Below are positions 9,719 to 18,095 of a stretch of DNA of 64,000 bases, piece after piece. The notes under the pieces were generated by a model that had not been told where the DNA came from, did not search any database, and saw only the letters and a program-made list of their open reading frames with translations. A program made the position numbers and the translations under genes. Numbering within the stretch: the stretch's first letter is position 1; every line of letters begins with the position of its first letter. This DNA comes from Phaeovulum vinaykumarii (GTDB lineage Bacteria; Pseudomonadota; Alphaproteobacteria; Rhodobacterales; Rhodobacteraceae), in assembly GCF_900156695.1 (NCBI RefSeq), contig NZ_FTOM01000008.1, positions 62,001 through 126,000 of the forward strand. The letters run 5' to 3'.

Positions 9719-10894
9719 ATGTCCGATATCGTCATCCTGTCCGGGGCGCGCACCGCCATCGGCACCTTTGGCGGCAGCCTGGCCGGCCAGCCGCCGATCG
9801 AGCTGGCCACCATCGCCGCGCGCGCCGCCATCGCCCGCGCCGGGCTCGAGGCTGCGCAGATCGACCAGGTGGTCTTCGGCCATATCCTGAACACCGAACC
9901 GCGCGACATGTATCTGTCGCGCGTGGCCGCCATGCAGGCCGGCGTCCCCGAAACGAGCCCCGCGATGAACGTCAACCGGCTGTGCGGATCGGGCGTGCAA
10001 TCGGTGGTCTCGGCGGCGCAGGCGCTGGCCTTGGGCGAAGGCCAGATCGCGCTGGCCGGCGGCGCCGACGTGATGAGCCGCGCCCCCCATATCCTGCCCG
10101 CGGCCCGCTTCGGCCAGAAGATGGGCGATGTCTCGGCCGTCGACATGATGACCGGGGCGCTGTCGTGCCCCTTCGGCACCGGGCACATGGGCGTCACCGC
10201 CGAGAACATCGCGCGCGAGATGTCGATCAGCCGCGCCGATCAGGACGCCTTCGCGCTGGAAAGCCAGCGCCGGGCGGCCGCCGCCATCGCCGCGGGCCAT
10301 TTCCGAGACGAGATCGTCCCCGTCGAGATCCGCAGCCGCAAGGGCGTGGTCATCTTCGACACCGACGAACACCCCAAGACCACCAGCCTCGAGGCGCTGG
10401 CCGCGCTCCGCCCCGCCTTCCAGCGCGACGGCACCGTCACCGCGGGCAATGCCTCGGGCCTGAACGACGCCGCCGCCGCGGTGGTGCTGGCGCGCGCGGA
10501 TGCCGCGCAGGCGGCGGGGCTGACCCCCATGGCGCGGATCATCGGCTGGGCCGTGGCCGGCGTCCGCCCCGAGGTGATGGGCTATGGCCCGATCCCGGCG
10601 GTGCGGCTTCTGTGCACGCGCACGGGCCTTTCGGTTACGGATTTCGACGTGATCGAATCGAACGAGGCCTTCGCGGCACAGGCGCTGGCGGTGACGCGCG
10701 GGCTCGATCTTAACCCCGAGAAGGTCAACCCCGACGGCGGCGCCATTGCGCTGGGCCATCCGATCGGGGCCACCGGCACGATCCTGATCGTCAAGGCGCT
10801 CCATGCGCTCCGGCGGCGGGGCGGCGGGCGCGCGCTCGTGACCATGTGCATCGGCGGCGGGCAGGGCATCGCGCTGGCACTTGAGCACGGCTGA
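9719..10894 (+). CDS. bktB: Acetyl-CoA acetyltransferase / beta-ketothiolase (BktB-like)
   Basis: A 391-residue biosynthetic/degradative thiolase of standard length. The acyl-accepting Cys89 sits in [10 protein letters not shown], His347 in GHPIGATG and the second base Cys377 in CIGGGQG. The N-terminal part ([22 protein letters not shown]) resembles BktB-type ketothiolases that act on acetyl-CoA and slightly longer beta-ketoacyl-CoAs, feeding PHA synthesis or acetoacetyl-CoA use. The ATG at 9719 has GGAAGGGGGGAG upstream. It is not clustered with phaB or phaC here. A promoter and a large palindrome precede it. General thiolase activity is certain; chain-length preference is inference. Confidence 0.92.
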   Translation: MSDIVILSGARTAIGTFGGSLAGQPPIELATIAARAAIARAGLEAAQIDQVVFGHILNTEPRDMYLSRVAAMQAGVPETSPAMNVNRLCGSGVQSVVSAAQALALGEGQIALAGGADVMSRAPHILPAARFGQKMGDVSAVDMMTGALSCPFGTGHMGVTAENIAREMSISRADQDAFALESQRRAAAAIAAGHFRDEIVPVEIRSRKGVVIFDTDEHPKTTSLEALAALRPAFQRDGTVTAGNASGLNDAAAAVVLARADAAQAAGLTPMARIIGWAVAGVRPEVMGYGPIPAVRLLCTRTGLSVTDFDVIESNEAFAAQALAVTRGLDLNPEKVNPDGGAIALGHPIGATGTILIVKALHALRRRGGGRALVTMCIGGGQGIALALEHG

Positions 10895-10915
10895 CCCTGC
10901 GCGCTTGCAAGACGC

Positions 10916-10939
10916 CGGGGAAAGGCACAGACTTCCCCG
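10916..10939. promoter_or_regulatory. Hairpin between thiolase and DUF3775 genes
   Basis: CGGGGAA (10916-10922) pairs with TTCCCCG (10933-10939) around a 10-base loop. There is no T-run, so it is a poor terminator; it may be an mRNA 3'-end structure or an operator for the next gene. Confidence 0.35.
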
Positions 10940-10978
10940 CAGGGGGCCCGGCATCGCGGCCCCGGACAAGGGGGGAAC

Positions 10979-11341
10979 ATGCTTCCGATCAGCCCGGCCA
11001 AGGTGGCCCATGTCATCATCCGCGCGCGCCAGTTCGACGCCGGGATGGGGGCCTTCGAGGGGGGCGGCAGCCGCGCGGCCGGTGCCGAGCTGGCCGCCTT
11101 CGTCAAGGGCCTGAACGAGGAGGAGAAAGCCGCGCTGGTCGCGGTCTTCTGGATCGGGCGCGGCACCTATGGCCCGGACGAGCTGGCCGAGGCCATCGAG
11201 ACCGCCCGCGCCGAGGCCAGCACCCCCACCGAGGATTACCTGATGGGGGTGCCGCTTCTGGCCGATTACCTCGAGGACGGGCTCGAGGCGCTGGGCCTCT
11301 CGGTCGAGGACGCCGAGGACAGCGTCCTGCGCATGACCTGA
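10979..11341 (+). CDS. DUF3775 domain protein
   Basis: A 120-residue acidic, soluble protein. The sequence from ISPAKVAHVIIRARQFDA through AALVAVFWIGRGTY to PLLADYLEDGLEALG matches the DUF3775 family as I remember it, found in many alphaproteobacteria, of unknown function. Predicted all-helical, no cysteine, no signal peptide. ATG 10979 has AAGGGGGGAAC in front. It lies 84 bases after the thiolase in the same direction with a hairpin between, so co-transcription is possible but not clear. Confidence 0.75.
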   Translation: MLPISPAKVAHVIIRARQFDAGMGAFEGGGSRAAGAELAAFVKGLNEEEKAALVAVFWIGRGTYGPDELAEAIETARAEASTPTEDYLMGVPLLADYLEDGLEALGLSVEDAEDSVLRMT

Positions 11342-11402
11342 GCGGGCCGGCGCAGCCGGCACCTGCGCAGGGAGCCGGATCGGGCCTCGAACGGGGGCCC
11401 GC

Positions 11403-12458
11403 TCAGGCCCCCGGCACCGCCATGTGACGGGCGAATTCCGCCCGCGCCCGCGCCCAGATCGCCGAATTCGGATCGGCCAGTTCGCGCAGCGCCGGCAGCA
11501 GTTGGGCGGCGTAATCCTCGCTCGATTCCCGCGGCAGCATCGAGGGCAGGTTGTCGATGGCCGTCACGTCCAGCACCGGCTCGGTTGCCACGCGCAGCGC
11601 CGGCGCGGCCCAGTCGGTGGTGCGGTCATAGACCTTGACGGGCGAGAAATCCGAGGTCGGGTCGCAGGCGATATCGCCGATCACCCGCAGCGCCCGTGGC
11701 ACCGTCAGCGCCGAACGCGGCACGAAGACCGGACAGCCCGGCCGCGCCAGGATGCAGTTGAGAAAGATCTCGTGGGCCAGAACTTCCGGGAAGGGGCCGC
11801 CATGCGCGGTCTCGGCCATGTCCCAGCGCGTGACCGGGGCGCCCATCTCGGTGCACAGATCCGCCGCCCCTGAGCCCACCCGGCCCAGCGCCCCGATGAC
11901 CAGCGCGCGCGGCCGCGGGCCGTCGCCCAGATCGCGCGCCAGATCGGCCAGAAGCGCCGCCTTGTCGGGATAGGCCGCAACCGCCCCCGCAATGTCGCCG
12001 CGCGCCTGCGTCGCCCAGCATTTCAGCGCCACCGCCGCCCCGGCATAGCCCGCCCAATAGCCAAAGGCCGCCACCCGGCGCCCGGCATCATCGACCAGAT
12101 ATTCCAGATCCAGAAGCGTGCCGCCCCCGGCCCGGAACCGGCGCAGCAGCACCTGTCCCGCGGGCTGGCCCTTGAAGGCATGGCCGAACATGATGTGGAC
12201 ATGCGGCAGGGGCGTGCCATCCTCGGGCAGCTCCTTGAGGCCGAAGATGATGGCATCGCGCGGGGCCTCGGGCCAGCTTGCAAAGGGCGCGATCTCGCAG
12301 CCCGCCTCGGCATAGCCCGCGGTGGGGATCACGCGGTGGGGGCTGTCCTCCACCGTCACGCGCAGGCCCTGCGCAATCAGCGCCGCCGCGCCCGCAGGCG
12401 TCAGCCCCACGCGTTCCTCGTTGGGGCGCTGCTCGCCCCGGACCCACAGATGCACCAT
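11403..12458 (-). CDS. Saccharopine dehydrogenase (NAD+, L-lysine-forming)
   Basis: A 351-residue soluble oxidoreductase of the alanine dehydrogenase/LYS1 fold. It opens with LWVRGEQRPNEERVGLTP, typical of the family, and has an Rossmann segment ALVIGALGRVGSGAADL (about 190-206) that binds NAD. The family interconverts saccharopine and lysine plus 2-oxoglutarate; in bacteria that make lysine through diaminopimelate it is thought to serve lysine breakdown. No lysine-ketoglutarate reductase gene is nearby. Start ATG at 12458 has GGGGGGGCGAC upstream. Substrate is by family only. It shares direction with the following GST gene, 57 bases apart. Confidence 0.85.
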   Translation of the reverse strand: MVHLWVRGEQRPNEERVGLTPAGAAALIAQGLRVTVEDSPHRVIPTAGYAEAGCEIAPFASWPEAPRDAIIFGLKELPEDGTPLPHVHIMFGHAFKGQPAGQVLLRRFRAGGGTLLDLEYLVDDAGRRVAAFGYWAGYAGAAVALKCWATQARGDIAGAVAAYPDKAALLADLARDLGDGPRPRALVIGALGRVGSGAADLCTEMGAPVTRWDMAETAHGGPFPEVLAHEIFLNCILARPGCPVFVPRSALTVPRALRVIGDIACDPTSDFSPVKVYDRTTDWAAPALRVATEPVLDVTAIDNLPSMLPRESSEDYAAQLLPALRELADPNSAIWARARAEFARHMAVPGA

Positions 12459-12515
12459 GTCGCCCCCCCCTGATTTGGCCCCTTCCTAGCCCGGCCCGCC
12501 CGCGGCCGAAAGGGC

Positions 12516-13103
12516 TCAGCGGGTCTGCGCGCGTTGCAGGGCGGGACGGGCGCGCATCCGCGCGAGATACTCCGACAGCCGCGCCTCCACGATCGGGAAG
12601 CGCGCCGAGATCGCCCAGATCCCGCAATGCGTCAGGATGATGTCGGGCACCGTCATCACCTCGCCCATGATGAAGGGCCCCTCGCCCATGCGCTGGACCA
12701 GGATGCGCTGGCTGCGCTCGAATTCCCAGCGCAGGGAATTCTTGATGCCGGCCATGCGCAGCTCCTCGGGCAGAACGAAGGAATGGCGCGCGGCCAGCCA
12801 CAGCGCGGCGTCGAATTCGTCCAGCAGGAATTGCGTCAGGCTGTCCTGACGGGCGCGCTCCAGCGTGCCGGCGGGATGGGTCAGCGCGCCGTGGCGGTCG
12901 GCCAGGAACTGGATGATCGCAGTGGAATCGGTGATCGGCGTGCCATCGGCGATCAGCACCGGCACCTTGCCGGCGGGGTTGAAGGCCACGACCCCCTCGC
13001 TCTGCGGATTGGCGGGCACATGGGCGTAGTCCACGCCCAGCTCCTCGAGCATCCACAGCACGCGCAGCGCCCGGCTCTGGGCCGTTCCGATCACCTGATA
13101 CAT
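12516..13103 (-). CDS. Glutathione S-transferase family protein
   Basis: About 195 residues. The N-terminal thioredoxin-like domain is seen in YQVIGTAQSRALRVLWMLEELG, the conserved cis-Pro turn in AGKVPVL, and the Ser/Thr-rich STAIIQFLADR glutathione-contact helix; the C-terminal helical domain follows. It conjugates or reduces substrates with glutathione, or may have no classical activity. Start at 13103 is chosen because AGGGAG lies upstream; longer in-frame starts extend into the GC-rich gap. The catalytic residue near the N-terminus (Ser/Tyr) is not certain. Substrate unknown. Confidence 0.88.
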   Translation of the reverse strand: MYQVIGTAQSRALRVLWMLEELGVDYAHVPANPQSEGVVAFNPAGKVPVLIADGTPITDSTAIIQFLADRHGALTHPAGTLERARQDSLTQFLLDEFDAALWLAARHSFVLPEELRMAGIKNSLRWEFERSQRILVQRMGEGPFIMGEVMTVPDIILTHCGIWAISARFPIVEARLSEYLARMRARPALQRAQTR

Positions 13104-13196
13104 GGCAGTTCTCCCTTTGGGCCCATTGGGCCATGTCCGCGCGCGCAAGACAAGCCGCGCCCCGCAGCGTCACAGCCGGCGCGCGCGCGGCCCGCG

Positions 13197-13213
13197 CCCC
13201 CCTCGATGGGGGG
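13197..13213. repeat. REP-like GC hairpin with TCGAT loop, copy 1
   Basis: CCCCCC-TCGAT-GGGGGG in the 263-base gap between the GST and MFS genes (13104-13366). The surrounding GCGCGCGG-CCCGCG sequence resembles the flanks of copy 3 at 21461 read in reverse. The rest of this gap is GC-rich without a recognisable promoter. Confidence 0.45.
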
Positions 13214-13366
13214 CCGGGGCGCTCCTCCCCCCGCTTTCCGCCCCGCGCGAGGGGCCCGCCTTTCCGCCCCACGCCGCGCCATTGTCACCGGCACAAATCC
13301 CGCGTTGACGGCACGCGCCGCGATGCCCCACCCTCTCGACCTCAAATCATTCCAGGGCTGCCCGCC

Positions 13367-14629
13367 ATGCATGCTCCGGCCAAGACACCCCTCTTCACGC
13401 CCGTCCTTCTGGCCGGGGCGCTGATCCTCATGCTGGGCTTTGCCGTGCGCGCCTCCTTCGGCGTGTTCCAGATCCCGATCGCGGCCGAATTCGGCTGGCC
13501 GCGGGCCGAATTCTCGCTGGCCATCGCCATCCAGAACCTGGCCTGGGGGATCGGCCAGCCGATCTTCGGCGCCCTGGCCGAGCGTTTCGGCGACCGCCGC
13601 GCCATCCTTCTGGGCGCGCTCTTCTATGCCGTGGGGCTGCTGGCCTCGGCCCATGCGATGACGCCCCTGGCCCATCAGCTGCTCGAGATCCTCGTGGGTT
13701 TCGGCGTCGCCGGCACGGGCTTCGGCGTCATCCTCGCGGTCGTGGGCCGCGCCAGCTCCGACGAGAACCGCTCGCTCGCGCTGGGGATCACCACCGCCGC
13801 GGGCTCCGCCGGGCAGGTCTTCGGCGCGCCGGTCGCCGCGGCGCTCCTTCAGGTCATGCCCTGGCAGACGATCTTCATGATCTTCGCCGCCGTGATCCTG
13901 GCCTCGATGGCCGCCCTTCCGGCCCTGCGCGCGCCCGAAGACACCGCCGATCCCACCGCAACGGGCCACCCCGCCGACCCCGAGCCGATGGGCCGCACCG
14001 TTGCCCGCGCCTTCCGCGACCCTTCCTTCACGCTGATCTTCCTCGGCTTCTTCTCCTGCGGCTATCAGCTGGCCTTCGTCACTGCCCATTTCCCCGCGCT
14101 GGTGACCGAGATGTGCGGCGCGGTCGATCCCACGGGGATGCTGGCGGCGCTGGGGATCTCCTCGACCAGCGCGCTGGGGGCGGCCTCGATCGCGCTGATC
14201 GGGCTGGCCAATATCGCCGGCACGATCACCGCCGGCTGGCTGGGCAAGCGGCACTCGAAGAAGCTTCTTCTGGCCGGGATCTATGCGCTGCGCACGCTGA
14301 TCGCGGCGGCCTTCATCCTGGCGCCGATCACGCCTGCCAGCGTGCTCCTGTTTTCACTGCTGATGGGGCTCTTGTGGCTGGCCACGGTGCCGCTGACCTC
14401 GGGGCTCGTGGCCCAGATCTACGGGCTGCGCTACATGGGCACGCTCTATGGCTTCGTGTTCCTGTCCCACCAGATCGGGTCGTTCCTGGGCGTCTGGCTG
14501 GGCGGGCTGCTCTATGACATCTACGGCAATTACACGCTGGTCTGGTGGGTGGGCGTGGCGGTGGGCGCCTTCTCGGCGCTGGTCCACCTGCCCGTGCGCG
14601 AAACCCCGCGCCGCTTCGCCCCCGCCTGA
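13367..14629 (+). CDS. Major facilitator superfamily transporter
   Basis: About 420 residues with twelve hydrophobic segments and the family loop between helices 2 and 3 (ALAERFGDRRA). The first helix is PVLLAGALILMLGFAVRASF. The central cytoplasmic loop (about 185-205, EDTADPTATGHPADPEPMGR) separates two six-helix halves. Family relatives include uncharacterised YbfB/oxalate-formate-antiporter type permeases; the substrate cannot be told. Start ATG at 13367 is the first after the GC-rich gap, with a weak CAGGG. Monocistronic, divergent from the GST gene. Confidence 0.88.
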   Translation: MHAPAKTPLFTPVLLAGALILMLGFAVRASFGVFQIPIAAEFGWPRAEFSLAIAIQNLAWGIGQPIFGALAERFGDRRAILLGALFYAVGLLASAHAMTPLAHQLLEILVGFGVAGTGFGVILAVVGRASSDENRSLALGITTAAGSAGQVFGAPVAAALLQVMPWQTIFMIFAAVILASMAALPALRAPEDTADPTATGHPADPEPMGRTVARAFRDPSFTLIFLGFFSCGYQLAFVTAHFPALVTEMCGAVDPTGMLAALGISSTSALGAASIALIGLANIAGTITAGWLGKRHSKKLLLAGIYALRTLIAAAFILAPITPASVLLFSLLMGLLWLATVPLTSGLVAQIYGLRYMGTLYGFVFLSHQIGSFLGVWLGGLLYDIYGNYTLVWWVGVAVGAFSALVHLPVRETPRRFAPA

Positions 14630-14686
14630 CGCAGGGCGCCAGCCCCGACACCCCGCGCCGGCCGGCCCCGCTGGGGCTGGCCCCGG

Positions 14687-14713
14687 CCCGAGGGCTCTCG
14701 ATGGGCCCGAGGG
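14687..14713. repeat. REP-like GC hairpin with TCGAT loop, copy 2
   Basis: An imperfect stem around TCGAT (14698-14702): six pairs including a T-G wobble, a tandem AG/GA mismatch, then three more GC pairs. It lies between the MFS gene and the convergent ornithine-cyclodeaminase gene, so it could act as a terminator though it has no T-run. Confidence 0.4.
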
Positions 14714-14742
14714 GCGGCCCCCGCCCCCTCGCCCACCGGGGA

Positions 14743-15654
14743 TCAGCCGCGCGCGACCTCCAGGATATGGCGCGCCATCATCAGATCCAGATGCGCCCCG
14801 CCGCCATTCTTGGCGACCGTGATCTCGTCTTCGGAACGGCGCGCAAAGCCCCCGCCCGGCAGATCATAGAAATCGGCCACGATATCTTCGGGCGTGATCA
14901 CCCCGCGGCGCAAGGGATCCTCGATCTCGCCGATATGACCGATGGTCGTGGCGCGCGCGTCGACGAACAGCCGCGCCCGGCGCAGCACCGCGTCATCGGC
15001 CTCGCGCATGTCGGGCCGATAGGCCCCGATCAGATCGACATGCGTGCCGGGGCGCAGCCATTCGCCGTGCAGGACGGGGGTCGTCGACATCGTGGTCGTG
15101 GCGATGATCTCGGCCGCCGCCACCGCCTGCGCCAGATCCCCGGCCACCTCGGCCCCGATCCGCGCGGCCAGATCCTCGGCCGTGGCGCGGGTGCGGTTCC
15201 ACAGCGTCACCTGCGCCCCCGGAAAGCCCGCCCGATAGGCCGCCGCCATCGACGCCGCCACCTTCCCCGCGCCGATGATCAGCACCCGCCGCGCCTCGGG
15301 CCGCGCCAGCCGCCGTGCCGCCAGCAGGCTGTCGGCCGCCGTCTTCCAGCGCGTCAGCAGGTGGAAATCAATGATCGCTTCCAGAAGCCCGGTCCGGTCG
15401 TCATACAGCGTCACGCCGCCGTTGACCTGCCCCAGCCCCTGCGCGCCATTGCCCGGAAAGATCGTGGCCGCCTTGACCGCCAGCCCCAGCCCGTCGATCC
15501 AGGCCGAACGCGTCAGCAGCGTGTCCTTGCCGCGATAGAGAAAGCTGTCGGCCACCTCGGCGCGCGGCAGCGCATGGCCCGCCGCCAGCGCATCCGAGGC
15601 CGCAATCCAGTCCATCCGGGCCTCGACCTCGGGCCCCACGATCGTCATGCTCAT
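14743..15654 (-). CDS. Ornithine cyclodeaminase / mu-crystallin family protein
   Basis: A 303-residue NAD(P)-dependent protein. Key segments: GLAVKAATIFPGN and GQVNGGVTLYDDRTG for substrate binding, and the Rossmann motif VLIIGAGKVA (about 121-130). Family members deaminate and cyclise ornithine to proline or reduce cyclic imines (delta-1-pyrroline or piperideine carboxylates). Start at 15654 has CCGGGGGACATCTG upstream and shares one base with the stop of the HAD gene, so coupling is tight. Last gene of the AEC-fghA-HAD-OCD operon. The exact substrate is unresolved; ornithine is not the only option. Confidence 0.85.
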   Translation of the reverse strand: MSMTIVGPEVEARMDWIAASDALAAGHALPRAEVADSFLYRGKDTLLTRSAWIDGLGLAVKAATIFPGNGAQGLGQVNGGVTLYDDRTGLLEAIIDFHLLTRWKTAADSLLAARRLARPEARRVLIIGAGKVAASMAAAYRAGFPGAQVTLWNRTRATAEDLAARIGAEVAGDLAQAVAAAEIIATTTMSTTPVLHGEWLRPGTHVDLIGAYRPDMREADDAVLRRARLFVDARATTIGHIGEIEDPLRRGVITPEDIVADFYDLPGGGFARRSEDEITVAKNGGGAHLDLMMARHILEVARG

Positions 15655-16277
15655 CAGATGTCCCCCGGCTCGAGCACCCCTTCCGCCACCAGCCGCGCGA
15701 CCAGACCCTCGGCGCCCTCGAACAGGTGCCCGCGCCAGCCCCGCGCCTCGGCGGCGGCGACATTCTCGGGCTTGTCGTCGGTGAAGAAGAGCTCTGCCCC
15801 CGCATAGCCGGTTTCCCGTTCGAGCACGGCATAGATCTCGGGGTCGGGCTTGAGGGCCCGCAGATGCGCCGAGATGAAGCGCGCGTCGAACTCGCGCAGG
15901 GCGGGATACATGCTTTCGGCGCGCGCGAAGCTCTCGTCGCCGAAATTCGACAGCGCAAAGACCGGCACCCCGCGCCGGCGCAGGGCCCGCAGGGCCGCCA
16001 CCGACCCCGATATCTCGGGGGCGAACATCTCGCCCCAATGGCTGTCCCACATCCTGATCAGCGCGGCATGCTCGGGATGCGCGGCGGCAAAATCGGCGAT
16101 GGTCTGGGCAAAGGGCGCACCGGCGTCGATCGACAGGTTCATCGCATCGACCCCCACGACCTTCAGCAGATGCCGGCGCGCCGTCTCGCCGATCAGCGGA
16201 TCATAGACGCGCTCGGGGTGCCATTCGACCAGCACATTGCCGATGTCGAAGACGATGGCGGCGGGCGGACGGGTCAT
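15654..16277 (-). CDS. HAD-superfamily hydrolase (YihX-like)
   Basis: About 207 residues. Motif I is FDIGNV (nucleophile Asp11 with DxG), motif II ALSNFG, motif III Lys in LKPDPEIY and motif IV FTDDKPEN. The helical cap between motifs I and II places it in subfamily IA with YihX-like sugar-phosphate phosphatases and haloacid dehalogenase-like enzymes. The ATG at 16277 overlaps the fghA stop (ATGA); a GTG two codons earlier is possible. Middle of the AEC-fghA-HAD-OCD operon. Substrate unknown. Confidence 0.88.
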   Translation of the reverse strand: MTRPPAAIVFDIGNVLVEWHPERVYDPLIGETARRHLLKVVGVDAMNLSIDAGAPFAQTIADFAAAHPEHAALIRMWDSHWGEMFAPEISGSVAALRALRRRGVPVFALSNFGDESFARAESMYPALREFDARFISAHLRALKPDPEIYAVLERETGYAGAELFFTDDKPENVAAAEARGWRGHLFEGAEGLVARLVAEGVLEPGDI

Positions 16278-17104
16278 GCCCACAGCGCCTCGGCATGGAA
16301 GCTCACATGGTCGGGCATGAAAGTCGAGATCATGAAATAGGAATGGTCATAGCCCTTCTGCATCCGCACCGCACCGGGCTGGCGGCGGGCACACATGGCC
16401 TCGGCCAGGGCCTCGGGCATCAGCGCATTGACGAAGGGATCGGTGGTGCCCTGATCGACCAGCACCTCGCCGTCGAAGCCGCGCTCGCGCATCAGCAGCG
16501 TGGCATCATGGCCCGCCCAGCCGCTTTCCTCGGCGCCCAGATAGTTCAGGAAATGCTTGCGCCCCCAGTCCGAGGCCGTGGGATGCGCGATCGGCGCGAA
16601 GGCCGAAACCGACCGATAACGCCCCGGCAGGCGCATGGCCAGCGTCAGCGCCCCATGCCCGCCCATCGAATGGCCGCAGATCGACTGGCGCTCGGGGTCG
16701 ATGGGGAAGGTCGTGTCCAGAAGGCGCGGCAGATCCTCGGCGATGTAATCCCACATCTGGTAATGCTGCGCCCAAGGGTCTTGGGTGGCGTTGACGTAGA
16801 AGCCCGCGCCCTGGCCCAGGTCATAGGCCGGATCGTCGGGCACGTCGGTCCCGCGCGGCGAGGTATCGGGGAACACCAGCGCGATCCCGGCCTCGGCGGC
16901 CCATTTCTGCGCACCGGCCTTGGTCATGGCGTTTTCATGCGTGCAGGTCAGGCCCGACAGATACCACAGCACCGGCACCGGCGCGATCTCGGCCTCGGCG
17001 GGCAGGAACAGACCAAAGGTCATTTCGCAATTCGTGGCCGAGGAGGCATGGGCATAGACGCCCTGGACCCCTCCGAAACAGCGGTTTTCCGAAATCGTGC
17101 GCAT
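16274..17104 (-). CDS. fghA: S-formylglutathione hydrolase
   Basis: A 276-residue esterase-D-type alpha/beta hydrolase of normal length. The nucleophile Ser146 lies in GHSMGGHGA, the catalytic Asp in VDQGTTDPF and His in GYDHSYFM. The N-terminal CFGGVQ and YLSGLTCTHEN segments are diagnostic. It hydrolyses S-formylglutathione to formate and glutathione, the last step of glutathione-dependent formaldehyde oxidation. GGAGAGG precedes the ATG at 17104. The usual partner, glutathione-dependent alcohol dehydrogenase, is not beside it; instead it follows an AEC transporter by 11 bases. Confidence 0.95.
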   Translation of the reverse strand: MRTISENRCFGGVQGVYAHASSATNCEMTFGLFLPAEAEIAPVPVLWYLSGLTCTHENAMTKAGAQKWAAEAGIALVFPDTSPRGTDVPDDPAYDLGQGAGFYVNATQDPWAQHYQMWDYIAEDLPRLLDTTFPIDPERQSICGHSMGGHGALTLAMRLPGRYRSVSAFAPIAHPTASDWGRKHFLNYLGAEESGWAGHDATLLMRERGFDGEVLVDQGTTDPFVNALMPEALAEAMCARRQPGAVRMQKGYDHSYFMISTFMPDHVSFHAEALWA

Positions 17105-17115
17105 GGGCCTCTCCT

Positions 17116-18048
17116 TCAGGAATGGATGGCGAGATGGGCAATCACCCAAGGAACCGTCAGGATGCTGACGGCGGTCGAGATCAGGATCGAGGCCGACACC
17201 CGCGACGGTGCAACCCCGTAATGGGCGGCCAGGATATAGACATTGCCCGCCACCGGCAGGGCGGCCGCGGCCACCATCACCCCGGCGTCGAAGGGGCGGA
17301 CATCGAAGAGCATCGTCGCCGCGATCCAGACCGCGGCCGGATGCGCCACCAGCTTGAGCAGCGACAGCCACATCGCCGGGCGCAGCCGCTCGGCCGCGCG
17401 CGCCGCCAGCGAGGCGCCGATGGCAAAGAGCGCGCCGGGCGTTGCCGCCGCGCCCAGGATGGACACGAATTCCCCCAGCGGGCGCGGCATCGGCAGATCG
17501 GCCGCCGCCCAGGCCAGGCCGGCCAGCATCGACACGATCATCGGGTTGCGCACCAGCCCCAGGCCCAGCGCCGCAAACAGCGACGGCGACACCCGCCCGT
17601 GCCGGGCCTTGGTGACCAGCAGCGTGAAGACCGACGAGAACACGATCAGGTCGATGGCCAGCACCATCAGCACCGGCCCCACCGCATCGGGGCCCAGCAG
17701 CACGACCAGCATCGGCACGCCCAGAAAGCCCGTGTTCCCGGTCATGCCGGTATGGGCCTCCATCGCCGCCTCGGCCAGGCCCAGCCGGCGCCCCATCGCC
17801 CCGACCAGCCCCAGCAGCCAGACCGCCCCCGACCCCACCAGATAGGCCAGCACGAATTGCGTGTCGTAAAGCTCGCGCAGCGACAGGTTCGCCGAGAACG
17901 AGAACAGCATCGCCGACAGCGCGAAATAGAACACGAATTTCGTCAGCCAGGCCGTGGCCTCGGGCGGAAAGAAGCGCGTGCGGCCGGCGCCATAGCCGAC
18001 CGCGATCAGACCGAAGAACGGCAGGGTCTTGAGAAAGATCTCCAGCAT
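17116..18048 (-). CDS. AEC (auxin efflux carrier) family transporter
   Basis: A 310-residue integral membrane protein with about ten helices in two similar halves. It begins with LEIFLKTLPFFGLIAVGYGAG and carries TGNTGFLGVPM in the first half and ALPVAGNVYILAAHYG in the second, both typical AEC features. Relatives export or import malonate, malate or other small anions. It starts at ATG 18048 and leads the operon with fghA, HAD and OCD genes on the minus strand. Substrate inferred only as a small organic acid. Confidence 0.87.
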   Translation of the reverse strand: MLEIFLKTLPFFGLIAVGYGAGRTRFFPPEATAWLTKFVFYFALSAMLFSFSANLSLRELYDTQFVLAYLVGSGAVWLLGLVGAMGRRLGLAEAAMEAHTGMTGNTGFLGVPMLVVLLGPDAVGPVLMVLAIDLIVFSSVFTLLVTKARHGRVSPSLFAALGLGLVRNPMIVSMLAGLAWAAADLPMPRPLGEFVSILGAAATPGALFAIGASLAARAAERLRPAMWLSLLKLVAHPAAVWIAATMLFDVRPFDAGVMVAAAALPVAGNVYILAAHYGVAPSRVSASILISTAVSILTVPWVIAHLAIHS

Positions 18049-18095
18049 GCGAAAGGGCTAGCACGCGCCGGGCCCGCCGCCTAGGCCCCCCGGCG

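Noticed and set aside
14641-14742. GC-rich stretch after the MFS gene as a structured RNA
   Set aside because: Only short REP-like hairpins; no conserved RNA architecture I can name.
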